Assembly (NCBI GenBank): GCA_965215845.1
Contig: CBDCEL010000004.1
Span: forward strand, 1,488,001-1,552,000
DNA length: 64,000 bases
Reading direction: 5' to 3'
Origin: Aurantibacter_A sp965215845
GTDB lineage: Bacteria; Bacteroidota; Bacteroidia; Flavobacteriales; Flavobacteriaceae
The translations under genes and the position numbers were made by a program. Positions within the stretch are counted from its first letter, which is position 1; each line of letters opens with the position of its first letter. Under the pieces are notes generated by a model. It saw nothing but the letters and a program-made list of their open reading frames with translations, made no database searches and was not told the DNA's origin. This document shows positions 1-7,171 of the stretch, in pieces.

Positions 1-677
1 GTCCAAAGGTTTCAATCGAAATTCCCGAGGTGTTGGAGAGGTCAAGGGTGGCCCAAAATATCAACAACGCAATTTCGGAAGAAATCATTTCGACCCTTTT
101 ATTCGAAGAAAAGGAAGAGCTCGAGGTTGCCACCATCGATGATGCCATCAAATCATTTAATGAGGGATATGTCGAAATCACAAAACTATATGATGATGAG
201 GGTGAGAATTGGGAAGCAAAAATCAATGGCAAGGTCACTTTTGAGGATAAGACACTATTGACCATAATACTCGATTCATATCTGTACACGGGCGGTGCCC
301 ATGGCTATACCTCAAAACGTTTTTTAAATTTTGACAAGAAAAAGGGCGTCGAGCTTGAAAATTGGCAACTTTTTTCCGATCGAGACGGTTTTAGAAAATT
401 GGCCGAGGCAAAATTTCGGTTACAGGAAAATATTCCGGTTGACGAATCGATAAACCATACGGGTTTTATGTTCGAACAAGATTCATTTTACCTGCCCGAG
501 AATATCGGCCTTACCAAAAAAGGAGTTAAACTATTATATAATCAATATGAGGTTGCCTCCTTTGCAGATGGCCCCATTGAAGTGATTCTTTCGTTTGACG
601 AAGCCTCTAAATACCTCAGGGCTAAAATAAAACACGATAACCTGACCGCTACAACGACTTTCGAAGAGACAGAATAG
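1..677 (+). CDS. DUF3298 (RsiV-type) domain protein, 5' end outside the window
   Basis: The frame is open from base 3, so the start lies upstream of the window; the GTG at 30 is only an internal codon. About 225 residues are visible. The motif GGAHGYTSKRFLNFD followed by the segment GVELENWQLFSD is the signature of the DUF3298 domain, which is shared with the anti-sigma factor RsiV and with PdaC-like proteins and usually follows a DUF4163 domain. The protein is probably an extracytoplasmic lipoprotein, but its N-terminus cannot be seen. Its last 29 bases overlap the 3' end of the convergent DinB-like gene. The precise function is unknown. Confidence 0.8.
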   Translation, partial: PKVSIEIPEVLERSRVAQNINNAISEEIISTLLFEEKEELEVATIDDAIKSFNEGYVEITKLYDDEGENWEAKINGKVTFEDKTLLTIILDSYLYTGGAHGYTSKRFLNFDKKKGVELENWQLFSDRDGFRKLAEAKFRLQENIPVDESINHTGFMFEQDSFYLPENIGLTKKGVKLLYNQYEVASFADGPIEVILSFDEASKYLRAKIKHDNLTATTTFEETE

Positions 678-1125
678 CACCTAGATGAAGACCTTCGTGA
701 AAAACATTGAAGGCAATTGCATCCTCAACGCTCTTAAGGACAACGTTCGCGCTCGTGGTATATTCATCAAAGTTTTTAAATACCCCCTTCTGGTAGTCGT
801 CACGGGTACATTCAACCGTAGAAATCAACAATTTTTTGACAAGTTCTATTTCTTCTTCTTTGATCAGGCCATCAGGGATAGTTCCCTTTCTAAATTTTTC
901 AACTAAACTCTCTGGAACACTACAATTCAAACCGCTCCTTTTGTAAATCAACAATTGTTCGGTGACCAAAACATGAGCGATGTTCCACCAAATGTTGTTT
1001 CGAAAGCCCGGAGGAATTTTCAATAATTCCTCTTTTGCCATGCCGGTCAAGAACTTGTAAAGTATTTTTCGGTTTTGTATTGAAATATCGAAGAGTTTTT
1101 CCAAGGGAGAAGGTTTAATTATCAA
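649..1125 (-). CDS. DinB-like (DinB_2) four-helix protein
   Basis: 158 residues. The pattern NIAHVLVTEQLLIY near residue 50 and FHEGLHLGAILSL near residue 143 supplies the three histidines (H...HxxxH) that bind a metal in the DinB/YfiT fold. Family members include thiol-dependent S-transferases (bacillithiol, mycothiol) and many proteins of unknown role. The gene is convergent with and overlaps the DUF3298 gene, and it is divergent from the ArsR gene with about 50 bases between them. The palindrome at 1131-1150 lies just upstream of its start, so ArsR may control it too. The substrate cannot be inferred. Confidence 0.8.
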   Translation of the reverse strand: MIIKPSPLEKLFDISIQNRKILYKFLTGMAKEELLKIPPGFRNNIWWNIAHVLVTEQLLIYKRSGLNCSVPESLVEKFRKGTIPDGLIKEEEIELVKKLLISTVECTRDDYQKGVFKNFDEYTTSANVVLKSVEDAIAFNVFHEGLHLGAILSLRKSL

Positions 1126-1130
1126 ATAAC

Positions 1131-1150
1131 ATATCTATATTTCTAGATAT
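1131..1150. promoter_or_regulatory. Candidate ArsR operator O1
   Basis: The 20-mer ATATCTATATTTCTAGATAT has perfect 7-base arms (ATATCTA/TAGATAT) and lies between the divergent DinB-like and ArsR genes. It matches the site at 1498-1517 at 14 of 20 positions with the same length and symmetry. ArsR-family dimers typically bind such imperfect 12-2-12-like palindromes. That this ArsR protein binds here is inferred. Confidence 0.6.
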
Positions 1151-1164
1151 CTAAATATTTATTA

Positions 1165-1172
1165 TATATTTG
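1165..1172 (+). promoter_or_regulatory. -7 element TAnnTTTG of the arsR-type gene
   Basis: TATATTTG matches the Bacteroidota -7 element exactly. It ends 4 bases before the GTG start at 1177, so the transcript would begin at or next to the start codon (leaderless). The operator palindrome lies just upstream, where repressor binding would block RNA polymerase. Confidence 0.5.
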
Positions 1173-1176
1173 CTTC

Positions 1177-1479
1177 GTGGATATCGTCGAAATTAGTAAA
1201 GTATTATCAAATCAGACCCGGGTGAACATCCTGAAGTGGTTAAAGGAGCCTGAAAAGAATTTTCCGCCACACCAAGATATTGACCATTTTGATGACGGAG
1301 TCTGCGTTGGCTTTATTCACGATAAAACAGGACTTTCGCAATCTACCACATCGACCTATTTAACGGCGATGCAGAACGCTGATTTGATCATACCGACACG
1401 CCACGGAAAATGGACCTATTACAAACGCAACGAAAAGATTATCGAATCTTACATCAAGGCGCTTAAAACAGAGCTTTGA
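1177..1479 (+). CDS. ArsR/SmtB-family winged-helix repressor
   Basis: 100 residues with a GTG start. It opens with the typical ArsR pattern (ISKVLSNQTRVNILKWL), and the recognition helix is GLSQSTTSTYLTAMQNADLI followed by the wing TRHGKWTYYKRNE. One cysteine sits in DDGVCVGFIHDKTG; no CxC metal site is present, so this is not an obvious arsenic or cadmium sensor. It heads a cassette of small-molecule enzymes plus an EamA exporter and is flanked on both sides by matching 20-bp palindromes. The protein probably represses itself and the genes downstream. The inducer is unknown. Confidence 0.85.
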   Translation: MDIVEISKVLSNQTRVNILKWLKEPEKNFPPHQDIDHFDDGVCVGFIHDKTGLSQSTTSTYLTAMQNADLIIPTRHGKWTYYKRNEKIIESYIKALKTEL

Positions 1480-1497
1480 TTTTTTTTTGCCCATAAC

Positions 1498-1517
1498 ATA
1501 TCGACATTTAGCGATAT
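1498..1517. promoter_or_regulatory. Candidate ArsR operator O2
   Basis: ATATCGACATTTAGCGATAT has perfect 6-base outer arms (ATATCG/CGATAT) and the same length and core (ATTT) as the site upstream of the ArsR gene. It lies 18 bases after the ArsR stop codon and ahead of the racemase operon, so the operon probably has its own ArsR-controlled promoter. Confidence 0.6.
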
Positions 1518-1532
1518 ATAAATATATACAAA

Positions 1533-1673
1533 ATGATAAATCAAATTGCATGTGAGTCCGATTGTTTTTCAAGCAACAGGCAATCTAAAAAATCGATTTT
1601 GAGCAATCGTATCAAAAAAATATTGACCTCCTTCAAAATTGAAGGTGCGGAAGAAATGTCGAAAATAAGATAA
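1533..1673 (+). CDS. Possible small basic peptide (46 aa)
   Basis: An ATG-started frame of 46 codons fills the gap between operator O2 and the racemase gene, ending 19 bases before the latter. The product is rich in Lys, Ser and Ile with two cysteines near the N-terminus and has no clear membrane segment. It could instead be untranslated leader. Its position between an operator and an operon start is the only support. No family is recognised. Confidence 0.3.
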   Translation: MINQIACESDCFSSNRQSKKSILSNRIKKILTSFKIEGAEEMSKIR

Positions 1674-1692
1674 GTATTCAAAATAGAAAACC

Positions 1693-2394
1693 ATGAAAAC
1701 CATAGGAATGATAGGGGGGATAAGCTGGGAGTCTTCGAAAATATACTATGAGCACATAAATCGAATGACAAGAAATCGACTTGGTGGCTCACATTCTGCC
1801 AAGAGTATTCTGAACACAGTTGACTTTGCCGAAATCGAAAAATTGACGTTCGAGGGGAATTGGGATGGAATCGGTGACATTATCGTGAAGGAAGCCAAAA
1901 AACTGGAAGGCTCAGGTGCCGAAATCTTATTGATCTGCAGCAACCTTATTCATATAATCAGCAGTCGGGTAATTGAATCCACTTCAATTCCCTTTATACA
2001 TATTGCCAAAGCGACAGGAGAGGCGATAGAGAAAAAGCATTTAAAAAAGGTAGCCCTTCTCGGAACAAAGTTCACCATGGAAAAAGATTTTTACACCAAA
2101 GTTTTGGAAGATGATTTTGGACTCGAAGTCCTAATTCCAGAAAAAAAAGAACGTGAATCATTGAATGACATCATATACAATGAATTGGTAAAGGGAGTAC
2201 TTACCGAGAAATCCAAAGCCGTTTTTTTACAGGTAATAGACAATATGATAACTCTAGGTGCTGAAGGAGTTATTGCCGGTTGTACCGAAATTCCATTATT
2301 GATTTCACAAGATGATATTTCGGTTCCGCTATTTGATACCACCCAAATTCACGCCGCAAAAGCGGTCGACCTAGCACTAGATAACCCTAATTAA
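1693..2394 (+). CDS. Aspartate/glutamate racemase family protein (RacD-like)
   Basis: 233 residues, normal for the family. The N-terminus MKTIGMIGGISWESS is characteristic of aspartate racemase (EC 5.1.1.13). The two catalytic cysteines of this PLP-independent two-base mechanism are present at Cys82 (ICSNLIH) and Cys197 (GCTEIP). The first gene of a run of four genes in one direction with gaps of 10 to 13 bases or a 4-base overlap. In this ArsR-controlled setting it may act on another amino or dicarboxylic acid; the substrate is not shown by the sequence. Confidence 0.85.
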   Translation: MKTIGMIGGISWESSKIYYEHINRMTRNRLGGSHSAKSILNTVDFAEIEKLTFEGNWDGIGDIIVKEAKKLEGSGAEILLICSNLIHIISSRVIESTSIPFIHIAKATGEAIEKKHLKKVALLGTKFTMEKDFYTKVLEDDFGLEVLIPEKKERESLNDIIYNELVKGVLTEKSKAVFLQVIDNMITLGAEGVIAGCTEIPLLISQDDISVPLFDTTQIHAAKAVDLALDNPN

Positions 2395-2404
2395 AACAGA
2401 TATA

Positions 2405-3007
2405 ATGAAAATATTGATCGTTGGTGGCCAAGGTACAATCGGTAAGACCCTGACCGCTCATTTCAAAAAAGACCATGAGGTGTACATCGCTGGCAGAACG
2501 ACCGGAGATTTGAAAGTGGATATTACCGATAGCGCCACCATAAAAAATATGTTTGACCGAATAGGCATGTTGGATGCCATTATCTGCGCTGCCGGTGAAG
2601 CCAAATGGGACACATTTGAAAACCTCTCTGAAGACGATTACTACATTGGTTTTGGCAGCAAGCTCATGGGGCAGGTAAACTTGGTGCGAATAGGTCATGA
2701 ATATTTAAACGAAAATGGATCCATTACCTTGACAACTGGCATCTTGGCCGACCATCCCGTAATTAAAACGGCAAGTGCCGCCATGGTGAACGGTGCAATT
2801 CATAGCTTTGTAAAAGCCGTTTCATTGGAGTTGAAAAAAGGAATTCGCCTCAATGCCGTTTCGGCAGGGCTGGTTGAAGATTCCTATGAAAAGTATAAAG
2901 ATTACTTCCTCGGGCATACGCCTGTTTCAATGAAAAAGGTAATAGCCGGCTATGAGGCCAGCGTCACTGGAATGTATAATGGAGAAATAATAAAAGTATA
3001 CAGATAA
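2405..3007 (+). CDS. Atypical short-chain dehydrogenase (Lin1944-like)
   Basis: 200 residues, shorter than classical SDRs. The nucleotide-binding motif GGQGTIG is intact, and ICAAGEAKW replaces the usual NNAG region. Where a classical SDR has YxxxK, this protein reads AAMVN, so the catalytic Tyr and Lys are both missing. The Lin1944-like SDR subgroup shows exactly this loss. It may bind NAD(P) without classical reductase chemistry, for example as a sensor or an isomerase-like enzyme; that is inference. It starts 10 bases after the racemase gene and ends 13 bases before the ArsC-like gene. Confidence 0.8.
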   Translation: MKILIVGGQGTIGKTLTAHFKKDHEVYIAGRTTGDLKVDITDSATIKNMFDRIGMLDAIICAAGEAKWDTFENLSEDDYYIGFGSKLMGQVNLVRIGHEYLNENGSITLTTGILADHPVIKTASAAMVNGAIHSFVKAVSLELKKGIRLNAVSAGLVEDSYEKYKDYFLGHTPVSMKKVIAGYEASVTGMYNGEIIKVYR

Positions 3008-3020
3008 TTTGATTTCAAAG

Positions 3021-3377
3021 ATGGCAAAGAAAATATACCACCTATCAACTTGTTCTAACTGCCAGCGCATTCTCAAAGAATTGGCACCTCTTAAGGGCTT
3101 CGTTCTGCAAGACATCAAAACGGAAGCGATGACTGAAGCCCAAGTCGACGAAATGGCCTCTATGGCCGGGGGTTACGAAGCGCTTTTTAGTCGTAGGGCC
3201 ATGCTCTTCCGCCAACGCGGACTACATGAAAAAACATTGGCCGAAAAGGATTATAAAGAATTGATATTGGATCACTACACTTTTTTGAAGCGTCCCGTAA
3301 TTATAGTTGAAGACCAAATTTTCGTTGGAAACAGTAAAAAGGTGGTCGAGGCTGCCAAAGCCGCCATTATTAGTTGA
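3021..3377 (+). CDS. ArsC-like/Spx-family thioredoxin-fold protein
   Basis: 118 residues from the ATG at 3021; a TTG at 3009 in the same frame is a weaker start. The N-terminus MAKKIYHLSTCSNCQRIL carries a CxxC motif at the position of the ArsC/Spx catalytic cysteine, and the C-terminus has the family pattern FLKRPVIIVEDQIFVG. The protein belongs to the ArsC/Spx/YffB superfamily. Arsenate reduction cannot be concluded, as many members are thiol oxidoreductases or RNA polymerase binders. It overlaps the next gene by 4 bases (TTGA). Confidence 0.8.
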   Translation: MAKKIYHLSTCSNCQRILKELAPLKGFVLQDIKTEAMTEAQVDEMASMAGGYEALFSRRAMLFRQRGLHEKTLAEKDYKELILDHYTFLKRPVIIVEDQIFVGNSKKVVEAAKAAIIS

Positions 3378-4276
3378 ACAAGCGAACCCTTGCCATATTA
3401 GCCGCACTCGGGGCCACGACAATTTACGGACTCAACCATACGATTGCCAAGGGGGTCATGCCCCACTATGTGCAACCTTTTGCATTCATCATTTTTCGTG
3501 TTGTAGGCGCCGGCCTACTTTTTTGGATGATTTCAATTTTTGGCCCCAAAGAGCGAATCGAAAAAAAAGACTATCCTCGAATTCTGCTTTGCGCAATTTT
3601 GGGCATGGGTGTAAATATGTTGGTGTTCTTTAAAGGGCTATCGTTGACAACACCGATCAACAGTTCTGTATTGGTCACCACCACCCCAATAATAGTGCTG
3701 ATTCTCTCGGCTATTCTTATCAAGGAAAAAATATCCAAAAGCAAAATCCTGGGGATAGGTATAGGGCTTCTAGGCGCAGCGGGCCTTATTATTTTCGGAA
3801 GCGAAATACGCCAAGATGCGCCCAATATTCCGCTCGGAAATTTTTTCATTTTTCTGAATTCCGTTTTCTATGGATCCTATTTAATTATTGTAAGACCCTT
3901 ATTGGATAAATACCATCCGTTTACCTTTATGAAGTGGTTATTTACTTTGGGAATACTATTGGTGTTGCCTTTCGGGTATCAGGAATTCACAGAAATAGAC
4001 TTTATCAACCTTCCCGCCGAAGCCATCTGGGGAATTGTTTTTGTTATCGTCGGTACTACCTTTTGCACTTATCTCTTTAATATATTCGCATTGACCCAGC
4101 TAAAGGCATCGACCTTGAGTGTCTTTCTATACGTTCAACCGATAGTAGGAATTCTATATGCCATTGCCGTAGGAAAGGATGCCCTGACCTTTATAAAAAT
4201 AATTGCCGCCTGTCTGGTGTTGTTGGGGGTCTACCTGGCCAGTAAAAGAACCAAACCACAAACTAGAAGCATATAG
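3374..4276 (+). CDS. EamA/DMT-family transporter
   Basis: 300 residues with about ten predicted membrane helices and the two EamA repeats. Motifs include GLNHTIAKGVMPHYVQPF near the first helix and the second-repeat ending in YVQPIVGILYAIAVGKD. The TTG start overlaps the ArsC-like stop codon, which implies translational coupling. As the last gene of the ArsR cassette it probably exports the compound that the cassette handles, such as an amino acid or a toxic metabolite. It is convergent with the DUF763 gene with one base between the stops. Confidence 0.88.
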   Translation: MNKRTLAILAALGATTIYGLNHTIAKGVMPHYVQPFAFIIFRVVGAGLLFWMISIFGPKERIEKKDYPRILLCAILGMGVNMLVFFKGLSLTTPINSSVLVTTTPIIVLILSAILIKEKISKSKILGIGIGLLGAAGLIIFGSEIRQDAPNIPLGNFFIFLNSVFYGSYLIIVRPLLDKYHPFTFMKWLFTLGILLVLPFGYQEFTEIDFINLPAEAIWGIVFVIVGTTFCTYLFNIFALTQLKASTLSVFLYVQPIVGILYAIAVGKDALTFIKIIAACLVLLGVYLASKRTKPQTRSI

Positions 4277-4277
4277 A

Positions 4278-5480
4278 CTAAAACAAGCTCAATTGCCTGC
4301 TTTGGGAAGGTTTCGCGAACCCATAAACACTTCGGCCACCATATTTGTATGATTCGTCATTCTCCCTTTTGACGAGTGCATCGAAATTAGCGATGGGCGT
4401 AAACCCTTTCTCTGCCTTCTGCGCCAAATAAGTTAGTTTTTTCACAGCCTTTAGCTTATCGGCGTTTCCAATTTTGGCCCGATCCACCGCATTGCGCAAG
4501 GTATTGATAGTCTCATCATAAACTTTGGTCGGAACCGGAAAGGGAGTCGCATCTTTGCCGCCATGGGCAAAGGCAAAACGGGCCGGGTCGGAAAATCGTG
4601 AGGGCGTACCATGAATAATTTCACTTACCAAAGTCAATGAATGCAAAGTTCTTGGCCCTAGCCCCTTCAGCAACAATAAATCCTCGAACTTTTGGGTTTC
4701 GTTTTCCTGGGCCAGCCATAATATGCTTCCCAAACGTTTCATGTCAACATCCTTGGGTTTTATATGATGGTAGACCGGCACCAAAAGATGTGGCACTTCT
4801 TTTAAGATCTTAGCGGGGTGTTCTCTAGTAATCTCTAGAATGCCTTGCTTGGTGGGCGCGGCATCTTTATGGACCAAATTCAGAATGCTTCCTTGAGTTT
4901 TACCACAAACTGCCACATGCGGCTCTTCAACAAAGGATTTCAGGTTTTTGGAATGCCAATGATATCGACGCGCCATTCCATTTGAGTGGTGCATGCCCTG
5001 TTGAATTACGGACCATCTCCCCGTATCGCTGACAACAAAGCTGTGGATATACAAATTGTAACCATCTTGCAAAGCGGTGTTGTCAACCTTGGCACTCAGT
5101 TTACTGCATTTTGCAAGGTGGTCGCCATCGAGTCCGGCTTTGTGGCCCACCTCTATTAATTCAAGCGGAGTTCTGATAGACTGTTTCCCCTTACCGCCAC
5201 ACACATATAAGCCCAATTGCTTGGAAACAGGATTGATCGATTGCTTCAATACATTAAGAACAGTAGTCGTAATCCCAGAGGAATTCCAGTCCATGCCGAT
5301 AACAGATCCAAAACTCTGAAACCAAAAAGGGTCTGATAGGCGTTCCAGAAAATCGTCTTTGCCCCGATTTTCAATAATGGCCTCTACAAGCGGAAGCGCT
5401 AATTGCTTCATTCGATTAAAGAGCCAAGGTGGCACTGCGCCACCGTGCAATAACAAATCAGCCGTACCCGAACGTTTCAT
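4278..5480 (-). CDS. DUF763 protein with HhH motif and C-terminal QLSLF
   Basis: 400 residues, full length for DUF763. The N-terminus MKRSGTADLLLHGGAVPPWL is the family signature. A helix-hairpin-helix-like segment, LLLLKGLGPRTLHSLTL, lies near residues 268-284 and resembles the HhH of DNA glycosylases. The very last residues are QLSLF, which is identical to the consensus of bacterial beta-clamp-binding peptides (QL[SD]LF). A role in DNA repair or replication at the sliding clamp is a reasonable inference, but no function is established here. A 30-base palindrome ends 7 bases upstream of the ATG. Confidence 0.85.
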   Translation of the reverse strand: MKRSGTADLLLHGGAVPPWLFNRMKQLALPLVEAIIENRGKDDFLERLSDPFWFQSFGSVIGMDWNSSGITTTVLNVLKQSINPVSKQLGLYVCGGKGKQSIRTPLELIEVGHKAGLDGDHLAKCSKLSAKVDNTALQDGYNLYIHSFVVSDTGRWSVIQQGMHHSNGMARRYHWHSKNLKSFVEEPHVAVCGKTQGSILNLVHKDAAPTKQGILEITREHPAKILKEVPHLLVPVYHHIKPKDVDMKRLGSILWLAQENETQKFEDLLLLKGLGPRTLHSLTLVSEIIHGTPSRFSDPARFAFAHGGKDATPFPVPTKVYDETINTLRNAVDRAKIGNADKLKAVKKLTYLAQKAEKGFTPIANFDALVKRENDESYKYGGRSVYGFAKPSQSRQLSLF

Positions 5481-5486
5481 ATATCA

Positions 5487-5516
5487 GGAATAAATCCAAA
5501 TATATGGATTTATTCC
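5487..5516. promoter_or_regulatory. 30-bp perfect palindrome upstream of the DUF763 gene
   Basis: The arms GGAATAAATCCA and TGGATTTATTCC pair perfectly around a 6-base centre. The site ends 7 bases before the start codon and follows the upstream thioesterase gene by 15 bases. Low GC and no following T-run argue against a standard terminator, so an operator or an mRNA hairpin that hides the start is more likely. Confidence 0.5.
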
Positions 5517-5531
5517 ATAAAAAGATGCTTC

Positions 5532-6008
5532 TTATGTCAAATCTGTGGGAACTTTAGCAAACCTTCGTGTATCCTCCTTGGTCAAAATTCGGAAGCCTTC
5601 CGGTCTTTCGACGGTGTTGAAAATGGCTAACAAATCTAGGGGCAAACCCACAAGGTTTCTTGTTTTTAAGCTGATCCATGCCCCCATCATTTCGCAATGT
5701 GCCACATTTTTTCCGTTGGTATCGTAAAAATTATGATGAAATTCAAAAAACTTGCCGTCTTCGCTCATGCCCATCACTTCCAAAGAGACCTTAATGGGCC
5801 TACCTGGAAATACCTCCTTGAAATAGTACATATGCTCGTAAAAGACAACTGGCCCAATTTGGTGTTCGGCCAAGTTCTTTTGGTTCAGGCCCAGTTCCCA
5901 CAAAAAGGCCATTCGGGTATGGCTCATAAAATTGATATAGGCACTGTTGGCCAAATGCCGATTGGCATCGACATCGCTCCATCGCACTTCAAATTCTTTT
6001 AAGTACAT
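5532..6008 (-). CDS. Acyl-CoA thioesterase, 4HBT (hot-dog) family
   Basis: 158 residues. The motif VRWSDVDANRHLANSAYINF matches the YbgC/FadM-type hot-dog active site (Asp plus conserved HxxNxxY). Such enzymes hydrolyse acyl-CoA or acyl-ACP thioesters. The gene lies upstream of the DUF763 gene in the same direction with a 51-base gap that contains the palindrome, so they may or may not be co-transcribed. Substrate length is unknown. Confidence 0.82.
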   Translation of the reverse strand: MYLKEFEVRWSDVDANRHLANSAYINFMSHTRMAFLWELGLNQKNLAEHQIGPVVFYEHMYYFKEVFPGRPIKVSLEVMGMSEDGKFFEFHHNFYDTNGKNVAHCEMMGAWISLKTRNLVGLPLDLLAIFNTVERPEGFRILTKEDTRRFAKVPTDLT

Positions 6009-6057
6009 AGTCAGACAATTATTTTATTATGCACGCATAGGAATGATAAAAATACCA

Positions 6058-6065
6058 TAGTTTTG
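6058..6065 (+). promoter_or_regulatory. -7 element TAnnTTTG before the nitronate monooxygenase gene
   Basis: TAGTTTTG matches the Bacteroidota -7 consensus and lies 50 bases upstream of the ATG at 6116, in the divergent region between the thioesterase and the monooxygenase genes. No clear -33 TTTG is seen at the expected distance. Confidence 0.35.
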
Positions 6066-6115
6066 AAAAATCAAAGCAATTAATCCCTACTTTTTAATCC
6101 TAATTGAAAAAAGAG

Positions 6116-7090
6116 ATGAGTCAGAAGCCTTCGTTTATCAAAGATCTTGCCCTTCCTGCCATAGCAGCTCCAATGTTCCTGATTTCAGGCCCGAAATTGG
6201 TTATCGAATGCTGCAAAAATGGAATCGTAGGCACCTTTCCCGCTCTGAACCAACGTACAAGTGAAGGTTTTGAAGAATGGCTTATTGAAATCAAGACAAC
6301 ACTTAAAGAATTTGAAGAGGAAACCGGCCAAAAACCGGCTCCTTTTGGCGTGAATCTCATCGTGCACCCGACCAATCCGAGATTGGAGGCCGATATCAAA
6401 TTATGTGTAAAGCACAAAGTGCCAATCGTCATCACCTCATTGGGGGCGGTTTCCATGGTGGTCAACGCGATCCATAGCTATGGCGGACTGGTATTTCACG
6501 ATATCATTAAAAAACGCCATGCCGAAAAGGCCCAAGAAGCAGGTGTCGATGGATTGATTCTCGTCGCCGCAGGGGCGGGCGGACATGCCGGAACCATTAA
6601 CCCAATGACCTTGGTGGCCGAAATCAAAAAATTCTTTGACAAAACCATTATCCTCTCAGGCTGCATAAGCACGGGTCGCGATATCGCCTCTGCAATGCAG
6701 ATGGGCGCAGATCTGGCCTACATGGGCACTCGCTTTATCAATACAGATGAAGGCAAAGCTCCAGAAGAATATAAGAAAATGATCATTGATGCAGGGGCAA
6801 GTGATGTAACCTATACAGCTGCAATTTCAGGAGTTCACGCCAATTTCTTATCGGCCAGCTTAAAAGCTGTTGGGCTTACGGAAGAAGATCTTAAAAAAGA
6901 CAAGAAAATCGATTTTGGAAATGAGCTCGATACCGAGGCCAAGGCATGGAAAACGATATGGTCGGCTGGTCAGGGATCCGCGTTGATAGATGAAACACTT
7001 CCCGTTTCGGAATTGGTTGACGAACTAAAATCAGAATTTAAATCGGCTATAGAAGAGCAAACGAAAGTGCTGGAAATTTATCCGAAATAG
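6116..7090 (+). CDS. Nitronate monooxygenase (2-nitropropane dioxygenase family)
   Basis: 324 residues from the ATG at 6116; the TTG at 6104 is less likely. It is a TIM barrel FMN enzyme: DGLILVAAGAGGHAGTINPM holds the conserved GGHxG segment with the catalytic histidine, and LSGCISTGRDIASAMQMGAD followed by YMGTRFINTDE is the phosphate-binding end. Family members oxidise alkyl nitronates (EC 1.13.12.16), though some are enoyl reductases (FabK-like). It stands alone, divergent from the thioesterase. A dispersed repeat begins right after the stop. Confidence 0.85.
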   Translation: MSQKPSFIKDLALPAIAAPMFLISGPKLVIECCKNGIVGTFPALNQRTSEGFEEWLIEIKTTLKEFEEETGQKPAPFGVNLIVHPTNPRLEADIKLCVKHKVPIVITSLGAVSMVVNAIHSYGGLVFHDIIKKRHAEKAQEAGVDGLILVAAGAGGHAGTINPMTLVAEIKKFFDKTIILSGCISTGRDIASAMQMGADLAYMGTRFINTDEGKAPEEYKKMIIDAGASDVTYTAAISGVHANFLSASLKAVGLTEEDLKKDKKIDFGNELDTEAKAWKTIWSAGQGSALIDETLPVSELVDELKSEFKSAIEEQTKVLEIYPK

Positions 7091-7115
7091 GTCACGCTGA
7101 ACACTGTCGAAACGC
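7091..7115. repeat. Dispersed intergenic repeat, GTCA...GTCGA type
   Basis: GTCACGCTGAAC followed by ACTGTCGAAACGC, directly after the monooxygenase stop. It matches the reverse complement of the sequence at 24073-24097 at about 15 of 25 positions. Repeats of this kind are common in flavobacterial intergenic DNA. Confidence 0.4.
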
Positions 7116-7171
7116 TTGGGTATTTTCATCCCTTCAATTGTACCTAGGCGACACCTATTTAACTAAAACTT

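Noticed and set aside
685..906. Plus-strand frame inside the DinB-like gene
   Set aside because: The minus-strand frame carries the three conserved histidines and a family pattern; this one is Phe-rich noise.
3021..3377. Arsenate reductase of an ars operon
   Set aside because: It has CxxC, no arsenite pump is present, and the ArsR protein has no As-type cysteine pair.
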